From positions 124,001 to 188,000 of the forward strand of contig NZ_JANLNV010000090.1 of NCBI RefSeq assembly GCF_025465935.1: a DNA stretch of 64,000 nucleotides. Reading direction: 5' to 3'. Below, piece after piece: positions 61,190 through 64,000 of the stretch (position 1 is its first letter; every line of letters begins with the position of its first letter). Source of the stretch: Pseudomonas sp. 7P_10.2_Bac1. GTDB lineage: Bacteria > Pseudomonadota > Gammaproteobacteria > Pseudomonadales > Pseudomonadaceae. Below the pieces are notes generated by a model that did not search any database, was not told the origin of the DNA, and saw only the letters and a program-made list of their open reading frames with translations. A program made the position numbers and the translations under genes.

Positions 61190-62907
61190 TGACGCTGAAC
61201 GTCGACACCCTGCTGATCGACCTGCCCAGCGGCCGGCACCCGTGGCACTTGCCCGCCTTCACCGACCTGGGCAGTCATCACCTGGCCCCGGCGCGTCTAT
61301 TGGCCGTGCTCGAACGCCAGCGCCCGGCGGTGGTGGTGATGGGCGCCGAACAACTGGAGCGGCTGCTGGATTTCCCCGCCCTGCCCTTGAGTGACCTGAG
61401 CCACCTGGAGCAGGTGTTGTTTATCAGCCCTCATCCGGGCGACTGGCAGCTCGCGGAACGGGCGGCGGGGCAACTCAATTGCCAGGTCCAGGGGTTCACG
61501 GATGCTCAGGGCACATGGCGAGACCTGGCCAGCGTCAAGCTCGAACACCAACGCTGGCGCGAACGTGCCCTTGGCCATCCAGACGTGAATGCCGTCACGC
61601 TCCACGGCCAGACGTTATTCGCCGTGCCGCGCCTCTGCGAGATAGCGCCGGTCGAGGATCACCTGGCCGCGACCGAGGCCGCCCTCGACCAGCAGTTTGC
61701 CGCCGGGCACTTGACCGAAGCGGTGCAACTCAACGATCAGCTCGGCCACGCCGCCTTACTGTCAATGCTCAATGGGCTGGACCATTGCGGCCTGCTGCCC
61801 GCGCCGCTGAACGATGTGGCCCAGGCCCTGGCCCATGCGGGCATCGCGCCTGGCCACCGGCCATTGATTGCGCGCTGGCTGGATGTATTGCAGGCGCAAG
61901 GTCTGTTGCGCCGTGAAGGCACGCAACTGCTGCCCACCCTCGACGCCAGCGTCTGGAGCGACGCAACCCTGGAATCTATCTGGGCGCGACTGACGGTAGA
62001 CTGGGCCCGCAACACCGGCGGCAGCGGCACCCTCGAGTATGCGCGGGACAATGCCCGCCAGTTGCCGTCGTTGATGCGCGGTGACTGCGCGGCGGTGCAC
62101 CTGCTGTTTCCCGAGGGCCGCACCGAGCGCGCGGCGGCGTTGTACCGCGAAAGCCTCGCGGCGCAATACCAGCACCGCGCCGTGGCCCATTGGATCGGCG
62201 CCTGGGCTGCGCGCCAGGCAATCGGCGTGCCGTTGCGCGTACTTGAAGTCGGCGCCGGCACCGGGTCCACCACCCAGGCCGTATTGCCCGCCCTGGCCGA
62301 CGTGTCGGTGGACTATCTGTGCACCGATGTATCCCGCTACTTCAGCGAGCAGGCCGCCGAGCGCTTGCAGGCATGGCCGTGGGTACGCCACGGCGTCTTC
62401 GATATCGACCGCCCGGCCCTGGCGCAGGGTTATCGCAGCCAAAGCTGGGACCTGATCGTCGCCGGTGGCGTGCTGAATGCCGCCCGCGACATAGAGCGCT
62501 CCCTGGCCACCCTGCTGGCCTTGCTCAAACCGGGCGGCTGGCTGGTGTTCAGCGAGCCGACGCGAGAGGAATTCTGGGTGATGGCGTCCCAGGCTTTCAT
62601 GCTCAACCAGGCCAACGATGAGCGCCAGTTGAGCAGCGCCACCTTCCTCGACCTCACGCAATGGCAAACCGCACTGGCCAGGGCCGGGTTCCAGGGCAAC
62701 CGCAGCCTGCCTGCCGCCGGGCACCCGCTGGCGAGCCTAGGCCATCGCGTATTCGTCGCCCAGGTGCCCGCCCAGCGCCTGAGCCGCGCGAGGCTGGCCG
62801 ATCATCTGGAACAACCCGCCCTGCACCTTGAACTTTCCGACCAGTTGCCCGACAGCCACACGCTGGGCCAGTGGGCCTCTTTCATTGCCATCAAGGACCT
62901 CACATGA
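61189..62907 (+). CDS. two-part protein: A-domain-like N-terminus plus NRPS-type methyltransferase
   Basis: A 572-residue protein. The C-terminal two-thirds (about 200-520) follows the NRPS2 MT insert closely, with RQLPSLMRGD, LLFPEG, LEVGAGTGSTT, DYLCTDVSRYF and GGWLVFSEPTREEFW. The first 180 residues contain no A-domain core motifs but echo A-domain subregions (LEQVLFISPHPGDWQLAERAA; HPDVNAVTLHGQTLFAVPR), as if an A(MT) unit had shrunk to a scaffold. That resemblance is weak and by eye. AGGAG lies seven bases before ATG 61189; ATG 61186 is the alternative and overlaps the previous stop. Confidence 0.78.
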   Translation: MTLNVDTLLIDLPSGRHPWHLPAFTDLGSHHLAPARLLAVLERQRPAVVVMGAEQLERLLDFPALPLSDLSHLEQVLFISPHPGDWQLAERAAGQLNCQVQGFTDAQGTWRDLASVKLEHQRWRERALGHPDVNAVTLHGQTLFAVPRLCEIAPVEDHLAATEAALDQQFAAGHLTEAVQLNDQLGHAALLSMLNGLDHCGLLPAPLNDVAQALAHAGIAPGHRPLIARWLDVLQAQGLLRREGTQLLPTLDASVWSDATLESIWARLTVDWARNTGGSGTLEYARDNARQLPSLMRGDCAAVHLLFPEGRTERAAALYRESLAAQYQHRAVAHWIGAWAARQAIGVPLRVLEVGAGTGSTTQAVLPALADVSVDYLCTDVSRYFSEQAAERLQAWPWVRHGVFDIDRPALAQGYRSQSWDLIVAGGVLNAARDIERSLATLLALLKPGGWLVFSEPTREEFWVMASQAFMLNQANDERQLSSATFLDLTQWQTALARAGFQGNRSLPAAGHPLASLGHRVFVAQVPAQRLSRARLADHLEQPALHLELSDQLPDSHTLGQWASFIAIKDLT

Positions 62908-64000
62908 CCCCGCCCACCTGCCCCGTGGCCTACCCCTTCAACGCCTTCACCGACCTGGACCTGGCCGAACCCTATCGCAGCGCCCAGCAAGCGCCGGGAC
63001 TGTTGCGCATCCAGATGCCCATCGGCGCGCCCGCCTGGCTCGCCACCCGCTATGACGACGTGCGCCTGGTACTCGGCGACCGGCGTTTCAGCCGCAGCGA
63101 AGCGTTTCGCCGCGACGATGCCCCGCGTGCCTTCCCGCGCATCGCCGGGGGCATTGTGATGATGGACCCGCCGCAACTCACCCGCATCCGCTCGCGCGCC
63201 GCCCAGGCCTTCACCCGTCGCCGCGTCGAAGCCTTGCGCCCTCACGCCCGCGAATACGCCCACCAGTTGATCGACCGCATGCTCGCCGCCGGCCCGCCCG
63301 CCGACCTGGTCAACGACTACGCATTACCCCTGCCCCTGGCATTGATCTGCGAACTGCTGGGCGTGCCGTTGCAGGACCGCGAACGCTTCAAGGCGTGGAA
63401 CGATTCCTTGCTGTCCACCCGTGCCGAAGACGCCGCCCAGGCTCAACAACACCTGGGCGAACTGGCGGCGTATATCAAGGGCCTGGTCGCCGAGCGCCGA
63501 CGCGAACCCCGCGACGACTTCATGACCGCCCTGACCCAGGCCGATGAAAAGGGCGAACACCTCAGCGAAGAACAATTGCTGCTGTTGTGCATCGCGATCC
63601 TGGTCGCCGGTTATGAGGGCAGTGCTTCGCAGATCCCCAATTTCATCCAGGTGTTGCTGGACAATCCCACACAGTGGCAACAGCTCAAGGACCATCCCGA
63701 ACAGATACCGCAGGCGGTGGAAGAACTGCTGCGCTATATCCCGCTGGCGTCGGCGGCGATGTTCGTGCACTACGCCCTGGAAGATATCCAGATGGGTGAA
63801 ACCCTGGTGCGCCAGGGTGAAGCGGTGTTCGCCTCCATCGGCGCGGCCAACCATGACCCGGCACGGTTTGCCAACCCTCAGGCGCTGGACCTGCAGCGCG
63901 ATGCCAGCGGGCACTTTGGCTTTGGCCACGGCCTGCATCACTGCATCGGTTCGGCCCTGGCGCGGGTGGAATTGCAAGAGGCGTTGCACGCGCTGGTGGT
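62904..64000 (+). CDS. cytochrome P450, truncated by window end
   Basis: The first 365 residues of a bacterial class-I type P450. MMDPPQLTRIRSRAAQAFTRRRVEALRP (B/C-helix region) is typical. The I-helix has AGYEGS (235-240) where AGx(D/E)T is usual, so the conserved Thr is replaced by Gly-Ser. The K-helix ExxR is EELLR and the heme-ligand loop is FGFGHGLHHCIG. The start overlaps the previous stop by four bases (ATGA), placing it in the metallophore operon as a probable tailoring hydroxylase, desaturase or ring oxidase. Redox partners are not in the window. Confidence 0.92.
   Translation, partial: MTPPTCPVAYPFNAFTDLDLAEPYRSAQQAPGLLRIQMPIGAPAWLATRYDDVRLVLGDRRFSRSEAFRRDDAPRAFPRIAGGIVMMDPPQLTRIRSRAAQAFTRRRVEALRPHAREYAHQLIDRMLAAGPPADLVNDYALPLPLALICELLGVPLQDRERFKAWNDSLLSTRAEDAAQAQQHLGELAAYIKGLVAERRREPRDDFMTALTQADEKGEHLSEEQLLLLCIAILVAGYEGSASQIPNFIQVLLDNPTQWQQLKDHPEQIPQAVEELLRYIPLASAAMFVHYALEDIQMGETLVRQGEAVFASIGAANHDPARFANPQALDLQRDASGHFGFGHGLHHCIGSALARVELQEALHALV

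Overview
The window reads as a chromosomal segment of a fluorescent-group Pseudomonas. The evidence is the GC-rich coding style, GAGCGAGC/GCTCGCTC-type REP hairpins, a complete pel exopolysaccharide operon, and a D-lysine catabolic cluster in the same order as I recall for P. putida PP_3591-PP_3597. There are no rRNA, tRNA or CRISPR signals that I can support.

Layout. 1-2028 (-): 5' part of a TonB-dependent receptor cut by the window edge. 2396-4347 (+): a membrane protein with a degenerate GGDEF domain, overlapping an AraC regulator. 4315-4735: a tandem array of REP hairpins that carries copies of the 3' ends of both flanking genes. 4700-11117: dpkA, an RpiR regulator, an amino-acid ABC transporter and amaD, a coherent D-lysine/D-amino-acid to L-pipecolate module. 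11152-18352: an MFS exporter with a divergent LysR regulator, fadH, a nitrilase-fold protein lacking two of three catalytic residues, an AraC regulator and a 28-residue microprotein. 18506-31736 (-): a DUF2242 lipoprotein and the complete pelABCDEFG operon, with a c-di-GMP binding RxxD motif in PelD. About 32072-33850: a decayed piece of a PFGI/clc-type integrative conjugative element (remnants of a TIGR03761-like protein, DUF3158, an OB-fold ssDNA-binding protein and topB).

From 33889 to the right edge lies the most interesting region: a pyochelin/yersiniabactin-type metallophore gene cluster. It has a PchR-like AraC regulator, two paralogous convergent TonB-dependent receptors, an ABC-2 exporter whose permease is fused to a decayed M1-peptidase-like domain, and two NRPSs. 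NRPS1 is ArCP-Cy-A-T-Cy-A-T; NRPS2 is TubC-Cy-A(MT)-T-TE. They are followed by two PchH/PchI/YbtPQ-like ABC exporters, a saccharopine-dehydrogenase-like oxidoreductase, two stand-alone relatives of NRPS-embedded methyltransferases, and a cytochrome P450 truncated by the window end. The genes from NRPS2 to the P450 are joined by short stop/start overlaps, so they form one transcription unit. Fur-box-like sites lie upstream of the first receptor and of NRPS1.

Reading the adenylation pockets by eye, A2 and A3 match the cysteine code. A1 has a Gly and a His at two positions that resemble the threonine code. The predicted scaffold is an aryl-capped (methyl)oxazoline or thiazoline followed by two Cys-derived heterocycles, then methylation and oxidation. 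No aryl-acid synthase, aryl-AMP ligase or PchG-type reductase is visible here, so part of the pathway lies beyond 64000 or elsewhere. I do not recognise this gene combination as a named siderophore cluster. All domain and specificity calls are from reading the sequence without database searches.
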